Shown: in pieces, positions 51,330 through 60,513 of the stretch
How the letters are laid out: each line of letters begins with the position of its first letter
How positions within the stretch are numbered: the stretch's first letter is position 1
Source: Paenibacillus albus
GTDB lineage: Bacteria; Bacillota; Bacilli; Paenibacillales; Paenibacillaceae
Direction: 5' to 3'
Length of the DNA stretch: 64,000 nucleotides
NCBI RefSeq assembly: GCF_003952225.1
Contig: NZ_CP034437.1
Coordinates: forward strand, 3,220,501 to 3,284,500
Notes under the pieces: generated by a model
What the model saw: the letters and a program-made list of their open reading frames with translations, nothing else
Told to the model about the DNA's origin: nothing
Databases searched by the model: none
Made by a program: the position numbers and the translations under genes

Positions 51330-52286
51330 GTGAAAATCGTCGTACTGGATGGTTATACGCTGAATCCGGGAGATATGAATTGGGATGCCATTGAGGCGCT
51401 TGGCGAGCTGGTTGTGTACGAACGCACGGCGAAAGAAGAGATCGTATCTCGGGCAGCCGATGCCGAAATTATACTGACGAACAAGACGCCGTTGTCCGCA
51501 GAATGCATCAGTCAGCTCTCGCAGCTCCAATATATCGGCGTGCTTGCGACAGGCTACAATATTGTAGATGCAGCTGCGGCAGCGAAACGTGGCATCGTCG
51601 TCACGAATGTGCCGGATTATAGCACGCATTCCGTTGTGCAGCTTGTATTTGCGCTGTTGCTTGCGCACGCCTCCAAAGTAAGCGAGCATAGTGACGCTGT
51701 TCACCGAGGGACATGGGCGAACGGACCGGATTTCTCATTCACTCTGAGCCCGCTGCACGAAATTTCCGGCAAAACGCTTGGCATCATCGGATACGGTCAG
51801 ATCGGTCAGCAAGTGGCGCGGGCCGCGCTCGCATTCGGCATGCAGGTCATCGTGCATACACGGACGACGAAAGCAGAGCCGGGCTTGGAAGGAGTTCGTT
51901 TCGTTACTCGCGAAGAGCTGTTCCGTACGGCTGACGTTGTTTCGCTGCATAGCCCATTAACGCCAGACACAACAGGTATCGTGAACAGCGAAACGCTCAA
52001 TCTTATGAAGCGTTCTGCATTCTTAATCAATACTGCGCGTGGCGGACATGTCGTTGAGGCCGAATTGGCTGAGGCGCTGAATAGCGGTCGTATCGCCGGA
52101 GCGGGATTAGACGTACTCAGCGTAGAGCCGCCGCCTGCTGATAATCCGCTGCTTCATGCTGCGAACTGCATCATCACACCGCATATCGCGTGGGCGACTG
52201 TGGAAGCGCGCAGCCGTCTCATGGCGATTGCGGCGAATAATTTGCGTTCTTTCTTGTGCGCTGATATTAAGAATCAGGTGAACTAA
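51330..52286 (+). CDS. D-2-hydroxyacid dehydrogenase
   Basis: A 318-residue NAD-dependent D-isomer hydroxyacid dehydrogenase, closest in style to glycerate/hydroxypyruvate reductases. Motifs: nucleotide site GIIGYGQIGQQVA, NTARGGHVVEAEL with catalytic Arg, and the Glu/His end VEPPPADNPL...ITPHIAWAT. Start is GTG 51330 behind ACAGGAG. The lrgA-type gene follows after 4 bp, so the three genes to 53332 probably form one operon. Confidence 0.88.
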   Translation: MKIVVLDGYTLNPGDMNWDAIEALGELVVYERTAKEEIVSRAADAEIILTNKTPLSAECISQLSQLQYIGVLATGYNIVDAAAAAKRGIVVTNVPDYSTHSVVQLVFALLLAHASKVSEHSDAVHRGTWANGPDFSFTLSPLHEISGKTLGIIGYGQIGQQVARAALAFGMQVIVHTRTTKAEPGLEGVRFVTREELFRTADVVSLHSPLTPDTTGIVNSETLNLMKRSAFLINTARGGHVVEAELAEALNSGRIAGAGLDVLSVEPPPADNPLLHAANCIITPHIAWATVEARSRLMAIAANNLRSFLCADIKNQVN

Positions 52287-52290
52287 GCCG

Positions 52291-52665
52291 ATGCGCGGAT
52301 TCGGCATTATTATGGGGTTTGACGGGCTGGGCTGGCTGCTGCATAGCTTTGCAGGCATCCCTTTGCCCTCACATGTATTGGGGCTGTTGCTGCTTGCCGC
52401 AGCTCTGTTTACGCGTGTCGTCAAGCTGGAGTGGGTGGAAGAAAGCGCGACTTTCCTGACGAAGCATATGATGCTGTTCTTCGTGCCGCTTCTCGCCGGC
52501 GTAACGGCCTTCGCCAAGGTGCTGGGTGACTCCTGGCTTGCAGCTGTCGTCTCTCTAACGGCAGGGACGCTTGTCATTCTGCTGCTCACCGGCCTTGCGA
52601 CACAGTTTATTATCGCGAATCGCCGACAGGAGGTGCCGGAGGTTGAACAACAATCTGATCGCTGA
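52291..52665 (+). CDS. lrgA: CidA/LrgA family protein
   Basis: A 124-residue holin-like membrane protein with four segments. Family signature HVLGLLLLAAALFTRVVKLEWVEESATFLTKHMMLFFVPLLAGV is visible in parts. With LrgB it forms a module implicated in pyruvate uptake or in autolysis control. The start at ATG 52291 has only a weak site, so translation may depend on coupling to the upstream gene, which ends 4 bp before. Confidence 0.85.
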   Translation: MRGFGIIMGFDGLGWLLHSFAGIPLPSHVLGLLLLAAALFTRVVKLEWVEESATFLTKHMMLFFVPLLAGVTAFAKVLGDSWLAAVVSLTAGTLVILLLTGLATQFIIANRRQEVPEVEQQSDR

Positions 52666-53332
52666 TCCAATCTTCGGCACGACGCTGACGATTGCCGCAT
52701 ATGGTGCCGCGCTTCTGCTGAAGAGGAGATGGAGCTGGCTGCATCCTCTCATCGCTGCGCCTTTACTTGTTTATGTCGTCTTACAACTAGGCGGTATTTC
52801 GTACACAGCATATCGGGTTGGCGGGGATATGGTGACCTATTTCCTCGGACCGGCGACTGTCGCGATGGCGGTTCCACTGTACAAGCATGCAATGCGCCTG
52901 CGCCGCCTGCTGCCGTCCCTGCTTCTGGGTGCTTTCGTTGGGAGCTTCCTCGGACTGCTCGTGAATGCAGGGTCGGTCATTATTTTTGGTGGGACGGAAT
53001 CGTTTCTTCACGCAGCGCTGCCCAAATCCGTAACTACGGCAGTGGCGATTGACCTATCGCGCTGGCTCGGCGGCTCGCCGGAATTGACGGCTGCGCTTAC
53101 GGTGACGACAGGATTAGTCGGCAGTGTTGCCGGACCTCCGCTGCTGCGTTTATGCGGAGTTACCGACAAGATTGCTGCTTCAATTGCGATTGGTGCGGCC
53201 GCGCATGGAATCGGTTCAGCGAAGCTGCTGTCCGAATCGGAGGAGCAAGGCGGACTGAGCGGATTTTCGATGGCGGCTTGCACCGTATTTACTCCTGTGC
53301 TGTTGTTGCCCGTTCATGCATGGTTGCTATAA
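52643..53332 (+). CDS. lrgB: LrgB family protein
   Basis: A 229-residue membrane protein with about six to seven segments. LrgB blocks: YFLGPATVAMAVPLYKHAMRL, LPKSVTTAVAIDLS, GLVGSVAGPPLLRL and AHGIGSAKLLSESEEQGGLSG. The start is TTG 52643 behind CAGGAGG, overlapping the lrgA end by 23 bp. Linked to a D-2-hydroxyacid dehydrogenase, a small-acid (pyruvate/hydroxypyruvate) transport role is attractive but inferred. Confidence 0.9.
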   Translation: MNNNLIADPIFGTTLTIAAYGAALLLKRRWSWLHPLIAAPLLVYVVLQLGGISYTAYRVGGDMVTYFLGPATVAMAVPLYKHAMRLRRLLPSLLLGAFVGSFLGLLVNAGSVIIFGGTESFLHAALPKSVTTAVAIDLSRWLGGSPELTAALTVTTGLVGSVAGPPLLRLCGVTDKIAASIAIGAAAHGIGSAKLLSESEEQGGLSGFSMAACTVFTPVLLLPVHAWLL

Positions 53333-53461
53333 AGAGTAATGTGAGATTTCGAGCGATTTTTACATATTTCAGCTTTTCTTAAGGTTTGTTGCCTAAATAT
53401 CTGATATAGTGGCACAGTAAAGCTATGGCAGATTTCAAATGTTGGAAGGGAGACTTCAATT

Positions 53462-54601
53462 TTGAGCGAGAAAGAGAAAGAGTTTAATAAGGAACCCGAG
53501 CTTGAAGAAGTAAAAAAAGATGAGCAAGAGGGAGTCTTCTCGGAAGAATCGAACGAAGCTCTTGAAGATAGCCGTGAAGAGGTAAGCGCAGCGGCTGAAT
53601 CACACGCATACGAAGAAGAAGAGGAAGAAGAAGCGAAGAATCAAGAATCGATACCGCCATCAAACGGCGGTGGCAGAGCTTGGATGTACATTTCCATTGG
53701 TCTTGCAATTGTGCTTCTTGTATTCCTCGTGAAGTCGCCATTCGGCAGCAGCGGCGGCAAGGAAGCGGTCGGTTCCGTTAACGGTACTGCGATTACGAAG
53801 GATCAGCTGTATGATGCAATGGCGAAGGTTGGCGGCAAGCAAACGTTGGACAACCTCATTCAAGACGAGCTCGTGAAGCAAGAAGCGGATAAGAAGGGCA
53901 TCGTCATTGGCGATAAAGAAGTAGAAGCTGAGATTGACAAGATCAAGAAGCAGTTCCCGGCAGAGTCAGACTTCGAAGCTGCGCTGCAGCAAGCTGGAAT
54001 GACTCTTGATGATTTGAAGGCGCAAACACCAATGCAGCTTCGTATTTCGAAGCTTGTTGAGCCGCAAGTCAAAGTAACAGACGATGACGTTAAGAAGTAT
54101 TTTGACGAGAATAAAGCGACTTTCGACGAGCCTGAGCAAGTGAAGGCTTCCCATATTCTTGTGGCAACAAAAGAAGAAGCGGATGCGATTGAGAAGCAGC
54201 TGAAAGACGGCGGCGATTTCGCAGCGATTGCAAAAGAGAAATCGACGGATACAGGCAGCAAAGATGCTGGCGGTGACCTCGGTTACTTCACTGCAGACAA
54301 GATGGACGCAGATTTCGCGAAAGCGGCATTCGCGCTTAAAGTCGGCGAGACTAGCGAACCGGTGAAGACGCAATTCGGTTACCACATCATTAAAGTTTTC
54401 GATCATAAAGCAGGTAAAAAAGCCACTTTCGACGAGAAAAAGGCGGATATTAAAGATACATTGATTCGCCAGAAAGTGTCGGAGCTGTCTCCAACATGGC
54501 TGCAGGATTTGAAATCTAAATCCAAAATTACCAACACTTTGGAAAATGCAGCAACAGATACAGCAGCACCTGAAGCGACGACAAACGGCATCACAAACTA
54601 A
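53462..54601 (+). CDS. prsA: Membrane-anchored parvulin-type foldase, PrsA-like
   Basis: A 379-residue peptidyl-prolyl isomerase. Residues 1-70 are a highly acidic cytosolic tail (with EEEEEEE), residues 74-91 one membrane segment, about 100-205 a SurA_N/PrsA chaperone region, and about 208-300 a parvulin domain (KASHILVATKEEADAI, DLGYFTADKMDADFAKAAFAL, TQFGYHIIKVF). It should face outside and help exported proteins fold. Unlike classical PrsA it has no lipobox, so it is a type II membrane protein. Start TTG 53462 follows GGAAGGGAG. Confidence 0.88.
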   Translation: MSEKEKEFNKEPELEEVKKDEQEGVFSEESNEALEDSREEVSAAAESHAYEEEEEEEAKNQESIPPSNGGGRAWMYISIGLAIVLLVFLVKSPFGSSGGKEAVGSVNGTAITKDQLYDAMAKVGGKQTLDNLIQDELVKQEADKKGIVIGDKEVEAEIDKIKKQFPAESDFEAALQQAGMTLDDLKAQTPMQLRISKLVEPQVKVTDDDVKKYFDENKATFDEPEQVKASHILVATKEEADAIEKQLKDGGDFAAIAKEKSTDTGSKDAGGDLGYFTADKMDADFAKAAFALKVGETSEPVKTQFGYHIIKVFDHKAGKKATFDEKKADIKDTLIRQKVSELSPTWLQDLKSKSKITNTLENAATDTAAPEATTNGITN

Positions 54602-54619
54602 ATCCTGCATCATCAAAGA

Positions 54620-54666
54620 CAACCATCACCAGCCAATAATTGGCTTGGTGATGGTTGTTTCTTTTG
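54620..54666 (+). terminator. Terminator of the prsA-like gene
   Basis: AACCATCACCA-GCCAA, TAA, TTGGC-T-TGGTGATGGTT, then GTTTCTTTT. Confidence 0.85.
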
Positions 54667-54764
54667 TGGCACAATGTACGTAATTACAAATCGCCTAGTG
54701 GCAGTTAGTACAAGATTCCAGTCACATGCTTGTTAACTAATCTGACATAAGGGGATAGTAAATC

Positions 54765-54804
54765 TTTACAAGTGTTCAAATTATGTTTTACAAATGCTTA
54801 AATT
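54765..54804 (+). repeat. Imperfect direct repeat upstream of oppA
   Basis: TTTACAAGTGTTCAAATT (from 54765) and TTTACAAATGCTTAAATT (from 54787), 22 bp apart, 15 of 18 identical. The second copy contains the -35. It could be two regulator sites on one face of the helix. Confidence 0.4.
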
Positions 54805-54815
54805 CGTTGTATTAT
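54787..54815 (+). promoter_or_regulatory. SigA promoter of the opp operon
   Basis: TTTACA (54787-54792), 17 bp, TATTAT (54810-54815), 50 bp before oppA. Confidence 0.65.
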
Positions 54816-54865
54816 TGGCTTCGGGTTTAAAAATATAAACAAATACATGGAGGCGGGCTCAAGTA

Positions 54866-56503
54866 ATGAAGAAGAAATTGCTAGTACTTGTTTCACTCAT
54901 CCTGGTCTTCACAGGCGTATTGTCAGCTTGTGGCAAGAGCGGATCTGGAAGCGACCAAACGTTTCGGATGAATCTGACAACCGAACCGCCTAGTCTCGAT
55001 GTAGCACAAGCACAGGATCAAGTATCCTTTACTGTGCTGAGTGGCCTATTCGAAGGTCTGACGCGCATGGACAAAGATGGCAACATCGTTCCAGGCGTTG
55101 CTGAGAAATGGGACGTTTCTGAAGACGGTAAGAAGTACACGTTCCACCTGCGCAGCGATGCAAAGTGGTCGAATGGCGATCCAGTAACAGCTCAAGACTT
55201 TGAATATTCTTGGAAGCGTACTTTGGATCCTAAGCTAAACCCACCTGCACCATACGCTTACCAGCTCTATTACATCAAAAATGCTCAAAACTATAATGTC
55301 GAAGCGGACAACCCTGACCACATTAGCGATCCAGCGCAAGTCGGCGTTAAAGCTCTCGATGATGCAACACTCGAAGTTAACTTGGAGAACCCAACTCCAT
55401 ACTTCCTGAATATCACAGCATTCTTCACTTCGTACCCGGTTCACAAGTCGGCGCAAACAAACGCTAACTGGGCTGCTGAAGCGAAAGATTACATCTCGAA
55501 CGGTCCTTTCAAAATGTCCACGTGGAAACACGGCGACTCCCTGGAGCTCGTTCCTAACGATAACTACTGGGATAAGAAAGACATTAAGCTGACAAGCGTT
55601 AAGTTCTCGATGGTTAAAGATCCTAACACTGAGCTTAGCATGTACAAAACAGGTAAGCTTGACTGGGCAGGATCACCAACTGGTTCGATTCCAGCTGAGC
55701 AACTTGATAAATTCCGTCAAGAGAAAAACGCTGAGCTGCAAATTAAACCGATTGCAAGCACATACTACTACAACTTCAACAATGAGAAAAAACCTTTCGA
55801 CAACGTAAAAGTTCGTAAGGCGCTTTCGATGGCAATCAACCGCCAAGACATCGTTGACAAAGTAACTAAAGCAGGTCAAACACCGGCATTCGGTTTCGTA
55901 TCCGGCGGTATCCACGGCGTGAGCGGCGAGTACCGTTCCGAAGTGAAAGACGACTACTTCAAAGAAGACGTAGCAGAAGCGAAGAAATTGCTTGCTGAAG
56001 GTCTTGCTGAAGAAGGTATGACTTCGATGCCTGAGTTCACGCTTACTTTCAACGAAGGTCTGCACAAGACTGTAGCTGAAGCGATCGCGAACATGTGGAA
56101 AGAAAACCTTGGCATCACAGCTAAGACTGAAGTACAAGAGTGGAAGATCTTCCTGAAAAACCGTCAAAGCTTGAACTATGACGTTGCACGCGCAGGTTGG
56201 GGCGCTGACTACAACGACCCAATGACGTTCATCGACATGTTCACATCCAAAGGCGGTAACAACGATATCGGCTTCAAAAACGCAGATTACGATGCGCTCG
56301 TTAAAGAAGCTTATGCTACAAACGATCAACAAAAGCGTGTAGACGCAATGGCTAAAGCTGAAAAGATCCTTATCGGTGACAACCAAGCGATCATGCCGTT
56401 GTACTACTACACTTCTGCACAACTCATCAAGCCTTATGTTAAGAACTATGTAGTTGACTACTCCGGTAACATCGACTACAGCCACATCACGATTGAAAAA
56501 TAA
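54866..56503 (+). CDS. oppA: Oligopeptide ABC transporter substrate-binding lipoprotein
   Basis: A 545-residue SBP family 5 lipoprotein with lipobox VLSAC (Cys22). Family blocks: TTEPPSLDVAQAQDQVSFTV, VSEDGKKYTFHLRSDAKWSNGDPVTAQDF, and NNEKKPFDNVKVRKALSMAINRQDIV. It captures oligopeptides outside the membrane. Codon use is noticeably more uniform (GAA, AAA, GTT, AAC) than in neighbours, suggesting high expression. The ATG follows GGAGGCGGG. First gene of oppABCDF. Confidence 0.95.
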   Translation: MKKKLLVLVSLILVFTGVLSACGKSGSGSDQTFRMNLTTEPPSLDVAQAQDQVSFTVLSGLFEGLTRMDKDGNIVPGVAEKWDVSEDGKKYTFHLRSDAKWSNGDPVTAQDFEYSWKRTLDPKLNPPAPYAYQLYYIKNAQNYNVEADNPDHISDPAQVGVKALDDATLEVNLENPTPYFLNITAFFTSYPVHKSAQTNANWAAEAKDYISNGPFKMSTWKHGDSLELVPNDNYWDKKDIKLTSVKFSMVKDPNTELSMYKTGKLDWAGSPTGSIPAEQLDKFRQEKNAELQIKPIASTYYYNFNNEKKPFDNVKVRKALSMAINRQDIVDKVTKAGQTPAFGFVSGGIHGVSGEYRSEVKDDYFKEDVAEAKKLLAEGLAEEGMTSMPEFTLTFNEGLHKTVAEAIANMWKENLGITAKTEVQEWKIFLKNRQSLNYDVARAGWGADYNDPMTFIDMFTSKGGNNDIGFKNADYDALVKEAYATNDQQKRVDAMAKAEKILIGDNQAIMPLYYYTSAQLIKPYVKNYVVDYSGNIDYSHITIEK

Positions 56504-56532
56504 TAGCAACAAGAAAATTATTTAGGGGTTCA

Positions 56533-56561
56533 GGGATATATATGGTTCCCATATATATCCC
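56533..56561 (+). terminator. Intercistronic hairpin between oppA and oppB
   Basis: GGGATATATATGG (56533-56545), TTC, CCATATATATCCC (56549-56561), then TTCTCTT. The perfect 13-bp stem has a weak T-tail, so it probably acts as a partial terminator or 3'-stabiliser of oppA mRNA. Confidence 0.65.
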
Positions 56562-56588
56562 TTCTCTTATGATTGGGGAGGGCTTGGG

Positions 56589-57524
56589 ATGGCTCGGTAT
56601 ATAGGTGGTAAGTTTGTCAACATAATCGTTTCGCTGCTAATTCTAGCCACCGCGACCTTTTTCTTGATGAAGGCTGTCCCAGGGGACCCTTTCACACAAG
56701 AAAAAGCAATTCCGCCTGAAATTAAGGCGCAGATTATGGCACACTACGGTTTGGACAAGCCGGTATGGCATCAATATTTGATTTACATGAAGAACCTGCT
56801 TCAATTTGATCTTGGCGAATCGATGAAGAGCTCGAATCGTACGGTTACAAGCATCATTACAGATTCATTTTCAACTTCCTTTAAGGTTGGTATCATTGCA
56901 ATAATTGTTTCTGTCATCATCGGGGTTTACCTCGGTATGATGGCTGCGCTGAAGCATAAGAAATTTATCGACAATTTCTTTATGTTTATTGCGGTATTGG
57001 GGATTTCGATCCCGAGCTTCGTCGTTGGCGCGATGATTCAATATTTTCTTGGTGTTAAATTCCCGATCTTTACTGTTGCAGGTCTGGAAGGGCCGCTGGA
57101 TTACGTGCTTCCTGTATTTGCACTGGCAACACTTCCGATTGCATTCATCGCGAGGCTAACTCGCTCAACCATGCTCGAGGTACTGACCTCGGACTATATT
57201 CGTACTGCAAAAGCAAAAGGTCTTACGCCTCATGCGGTTCTTTGGCAGCACGGCTTGCGTAATGGTATTCTGCCAGTTGTAACTTATCTGGGTCCAATGA
57301 CTGCGAACGTTATTACAGGTTCAGTCGTCGTGGAACAAATTTTTGGTCTGCCAGGTTTGGGTGCTTACTTCGTAGAGAGTATCTCGAACCGTGATTATAC
57401 CCTCATTATGGGTATCACGATTTTCTATGCCGTCATTCTTATGGCAGCACGTTTCGTGACAGATATTCTTTACATTATTATTGATCCGCGCATCAAAGTC
57501 AGCGGAGGTGTCGTTAAGAAATGA
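56589..57524 (+). CDS. oppB: Oligopeptide ABC transporter permease OppB
   Basis: A 311-residue permease with six segments; the family start (RYIGGKFVNIIVSLLILATATFFLM), AVPGDPF and the EAA loop YIRTAKAKGLTPHAVLWQHGLRN are visible. It pairs with OppC to form the channel. The ATG follows GGGGAGGG and the stop overlaps oppC by 4 bp (ATGA). Confidence 0.94.
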   Translation: MARYIGGKFVNIIVSLLILATATFFLMKAVPGDPFTQEKAIPPEIKAQIMAHYGLDKPVWHQYLIYMKNLLQFDLGESMKSSNRTVTSIITDSFSTSFKVGIIAIIVSVIIGVYLGMMAALKHKKFIDNFFMFIAVLGISIPSFVVGAMIQYFLGVKFPIFTVAGLEGPLDYVLPVFALATLPIAFIARLTRSTMLEVLTSDYIRTAKAKGLTPHAVLWQHGLRNGILPVVTYLGPMTANVITGSVVVEQIFGLPGLGAYFVESISNRDYTLIMGITIFYAVILMAARFVTDILYIIIDPRIKVSGGVVKK

Positions 57525-58468
57525 GTACACAGTTGAAAGATATTCAGCAGAACGACGTGGACGCGAATTCTCTCTTCGAGAAGCTTTCGCACCGTCATAA
57601 AGAAGCTGAGATCATAACGGCAGAGAGCCGCTCGACTTTCCAGGAAAGCTGGGCGCGACTTCGCAAGAACAAGTACGCGATGACGGGTATGTACGTCCTG
57701 ATTCTCATCATAATTTTGGCCATTGTTTGTCCGATGCTGTCTCCGTATAATACGTATACGAACGATTTGGACAATCAGTTCGCGCCTCCATCGGCGAAGC
57801 ATTGGTTCGGTACGGATAACCTGGGCCGTGATTTGTTCACTCGTTCTTGGAGAGGTGTTCAAATCTCTCTGATAGTTGGTTTTACGGCTGCATTAATTGA
57901 CCTTCTAATCGGGGTTGCATACGGCGGCATTATGGGCTTTGCGGGCAAGCGAGTCGGTAATGTGATGAACAAGTTTGCTGAAGTGCTGTACGCGATTCCT
58001 TATATGCTTGTCGTTATTTTGCTTGGCGTTGTCATGGGATCAGGCTTGTTCACGATCATTATGGCTTTGTCGATTACAGGCTGGATTACGATGTCATGGA
58101 TCGTTCGCGGTCAGATATTGCAGCTGAAGAACCAGGAATACGTACTTGCTGCCCAGTCGATGGGTGCAAGCGGCGGTCGTATTCTGTTTAAGCATTTGAT
58201 CCCTAACACTCTCGGACCGATTATCGTTACGGTAACGCTATCGGTACCGTCTGCTATATTTACGGAAGCCTTCCTTAGCTTCTTGGGTCTTGGCGTTCAA
58301 TCGCCGGATGCATCACTAGGTTCCTTGATCAGTGAAGCGATGTCTTCCTGGCAGTTATATCCATGGGTAATGGCGATCCCGGCATCGCTGCTTTGTATCA
58401 CGATGATTGCATTCAATATTTTCGGTGATGGCCTGCAAGACGCATTCGATCCGAAAATGAAAAAATAA
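57521..58468 (+). CDS. oppC: Oligopeptide ABC transporter permease OppC
   Basis: A 315-residue permease with a cytosolic N-terminal extension (about 1-52), six segments, HWFGTDNLGRDLFTR, and the EAA loop YVLAAQSMGASGGRILFKHLIPN. It is the second channel subunit. Coupled by a 4-bp overlap to oppB. Confidence 0.94.
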   Translation: MSTQLKDIQQNDVDANSLFEKLSHRHKEAEIITAESRSTFQESWARLRKNKYAMTGMYVLILIIILAIVCPMLSPYNTYTNDLDNQFAPPSAKHWFGTDNLGRDLFTRSWRGVQISLIVGFTAALIDLLIGVAYGGIMGFAGKRVGNVMNKFAEVLYAIPYMLVVILLGVVMGSGLFTIIMALSITGWITMSWIVRGQILQLKNQEYVLAAQSMGASGGRILFKHLIPNTLGPIIVTVTLSVPSAIFTEAFLSFLGLGVQSPDASLGSLISEAMSSWQLYPWVMAIPASLLCITMIAFNIFGDGLQDAFDPKMKK

Positions 58469-58487
58469 TGGCGCTGGGAGTGAGCTT

Positions 58488-59486
58488 ATGAGCAATCCGA
58501 TTCTTAGCATTTCTGATTTGCATATCTCGTTTCATGTGCGCGGTGGAGAGGTTCAGGCCGTTCGCGGAGTTAGCTTGGAAGTTAACCGCGGCGAGTCTGT
58601 TGCGATTGTCGGCGAGTCCGGCAGCGGCAAGAGCGTAACGGCTCAATCCATTCTTCGTTTGATCCCAACGCCTCCGGGCGAGTTCAAACAAGGCTCCATT
58701 ACGTTTAAAGGCGAAGATTTGCTTGCTAAAACAGAGAAGGAAATGGAGTCCATCCGTGGAAAAGAGATCGGCATGATCTTCCAGGACCCAATGACTTCTC
58801 TTAACCCTACACTTACAGTTGGTCGTCAAATTACAGAAGTGCTTCGTAAGCATCAGAATATGAGTTCAACTGAAGCGACGAATCGCGCAGTTGAGCTGCT
58901 GAACTTGGTAGGCATTCCTAACGCTGCTGAGCGCGTGAAACAATTTCCTCACCAATTCTCGGGCGGTATGCGCCAGCGCGTAATGATCGCGATCGCACTT
59001 GCTTGTAATCCGTCTCTTCTCATTGCGGACGAGCCGACTACGGCGCTTGACGTTACAATCCAGGCGCAAATCATGACGCTGATGAAAGAGCTTCAAGAGA
59101 AGACGGGCACTTCGATCATTTTGATTACGCATGACCTTGGTATCGTAGCCGACATGTGCGACCGAGTTGTCGTTATGTATGCTGGTAAGGTAGTTGAGAC
59201 AGGCACGAAGCAAGAAATCTTCAAAAACCCGCAGCATCCGTATACAAGAGGCTTGCTGCGCTCGCTTCCGCGTCTGGATCAGAAGAAGGATGAGCCGCTC
59301 GTTCCGATCATAGGTACGCCGCCGGACATGTCTTCGCCGCCTAAAGGCTGCGCATTCTGCGCGCGTTGTGACGAAGCAATGCGTATTTGCGTAGATAACG
59401 ATCCGCAGGCGTATGTGCTTAGCGAAACGCAAACTGCGAAATGCTGGCTGCATGACTCGGCCCTTAAAGGGGGAGAGAGCGCATGA
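58488..59486 (+). CDS. oppD: Oligopeptide ABC transporter ATPase OppD
   Basis: A 332-residue ATPase: Walker [10 protein letters not shown]-loop [12 protein letters not shown], signature FSGGMRQRV, Walker [13 protein letters not shown], and the C-terminal oligopeptide/dipeptide domain with a Cys cluster ([15 protein letters not shown]) typical of the iron-sulfur-like end of OppD. The ATG follows GGGAG. It overlaps oppF by 4 bp. Confidence 0.95.
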   Translation: MSNPILSISDLHISFHVRGGEVQAVRGVSLEVNRGESVAIVGESGSGKSVTAQSILRLIPTPPGEFKQGSITFKGEDLLAKTEKEMESIRGKEIGMIFQDPMTSLNPTLTVGRQITEVLRKHQNMSSTEATNRAVELLNLVGIPNAAERVKQFPHQFSGGMRQRVMIAIALACNPSLLIADEPTTALDVTIQAQIMTLMKELQEKTGTSIILITHDLGIVADMCDRVVVMYAGKVVETGTKQEIFKNPQHPYTRGLLRSLPRLDQKKDEPLVPIIGTPPDMSSPPKGCAFCARCDEAMRICVDNDPQAYVLSETQTAKCWLHDSALKGGESA

Positions 59487-60448
59487 AAACGAACAATAAC
59501 ATGCTGATCGAAGTCGATCAGTTGAAAAAATATTTTGACGTTGGCAACGGTAAGCTCCTTAAGGCGGTTAACGATCTTTCCTTCGGTATCCGTGAAGGGG
59601 AGACGCTCGGTATGGTTGGTGAATCCGGCTGCGGTAAATCGACAGCGGGCAGAACGATTCTTCGTTTGTATGAGCCAACTGCCGGTGCGGTTAACTTCAA
59701 AGGCCAGAACATCGTTAAAGCGAAAGGCTCTGCTCTGAAAGCGCTGCGCCGTGAAATGCAAATGATCTTCCAAGATCCATATGCATCGCTGAACCCGCGC
59801 TGGAAGGTCGAAGATCTGATCGCGGAGCCGATTGATATTCACGGCCTTGCGAATGGCTCGAAAGACCGTAAAATGCAAGTCGAGCGTTTGCTTGACCGCG
59901 TAGGTCTTCGTTCGGAGCATGCTTCACGTTATCCGCATGAGTTCTCTGGCGGTCAGCGTCAGCGGATCGGGATTGCGCGCGCACTTGCGGTTAATCCGAA
60001 GTTTATCGTCTGCGATGAGCCGATCTCAGCGCTTGACGTATCGATTCAAGCGCAGGTTGTTAACTTGCTGCAGGATTTGCAGCGTGATCTGGGTCTAACG
60101 TACCTGTTCATCGCGCATGACCTTGCAATGGTTAAACATATCAGTGACCGCGTTGCCGTTATGTACTTGGGTAAAATGGTTGAGCTTGCAGAGAGCGAAG
60201 AGCTTTATGCGAATCCGAAGCACCCGTACACGAAAGCTCTTATGTCCGCGATTCCGGTGCCGGATCCGGATGTAGAGGAAACGAAAGAACGTATCGTTCT
60301 GACTGGCGACCTGCCAAGCCCGATTAGCCCGCCAAGCGGCTGTCACTTCCGTACACGCTGTCCGTTTGCGACAGAGAAATGCGCGAACGAAGTGCCGCTG
60401 TTCCGCGAAGTGGAGCCTAATCACTGGGCTGCTTGCCATTATGCATAA
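59483..60448 (+). CDS. oppF: Oligopeptide ABC transporter ATPase OppF
   Basis: A 321-residue ATPase: Walker [22 protein letters not shown], signature FSGGQRQRI, Walker [13 protein letters not shown], and the C-terminal [15 protein letters not shown] motif. It forms the ATPase heterodimer with OppD. Last gene of the operon; a strong terminator follows. Confidence 0.95.
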   Translation: MKTNNNMLIEVDQLKKYFDVGNGKLLKAVNDLSFGIREGETLGMVGESGCGKSTAGRTILRLYEPTAGAVNFKGQNIVKAKGSALKALRREMQMIFQDPYASLNPRWKVEDLIAEPIDIHGLANGSKDRKMQVERLLDRVGLRSEHASRYPHEFSGGQRQRIGIARALAVNPKFIVCDEPISALDVSIQAQVVNLLQDLQRDLGLTYLFIAHDLAMVKHISDRVAVMYLGKMVELAESEELYANPKHPYTKALMSAIPVPDPDVEETKERIVLTGDLPSPISPPSGCHFRTRCPFATEKCANEVPLFREVEPNHWAACHYA

Positions 60449-60463
60449 TTAGTAGGAATAAGA

Positions 60464-60502
60464 GAAGGACGTTTCGCGGTTCCCTGCGAAACGTCCTTCT
60501 TT
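60464..60502. terminator. Terminator of the opp operon
   Basis: A perfect 14-bp stem GAAGGACGTTTCGC (60464-60477)/GCGAAACGTCCTTC (60486-60499), then TTTGTG. It lies between convergent oppF and the arginase gene and may serve both. Confidence 0.8.
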
Positions 60503-60513
60503 GTGTGCTTGTG

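Noticed and set aside
55673..56512. Minus-strand open frame opposite oppA
   Set aside because: Val/Phe-rich shadow translation caused by oppA codon use; no start signal.
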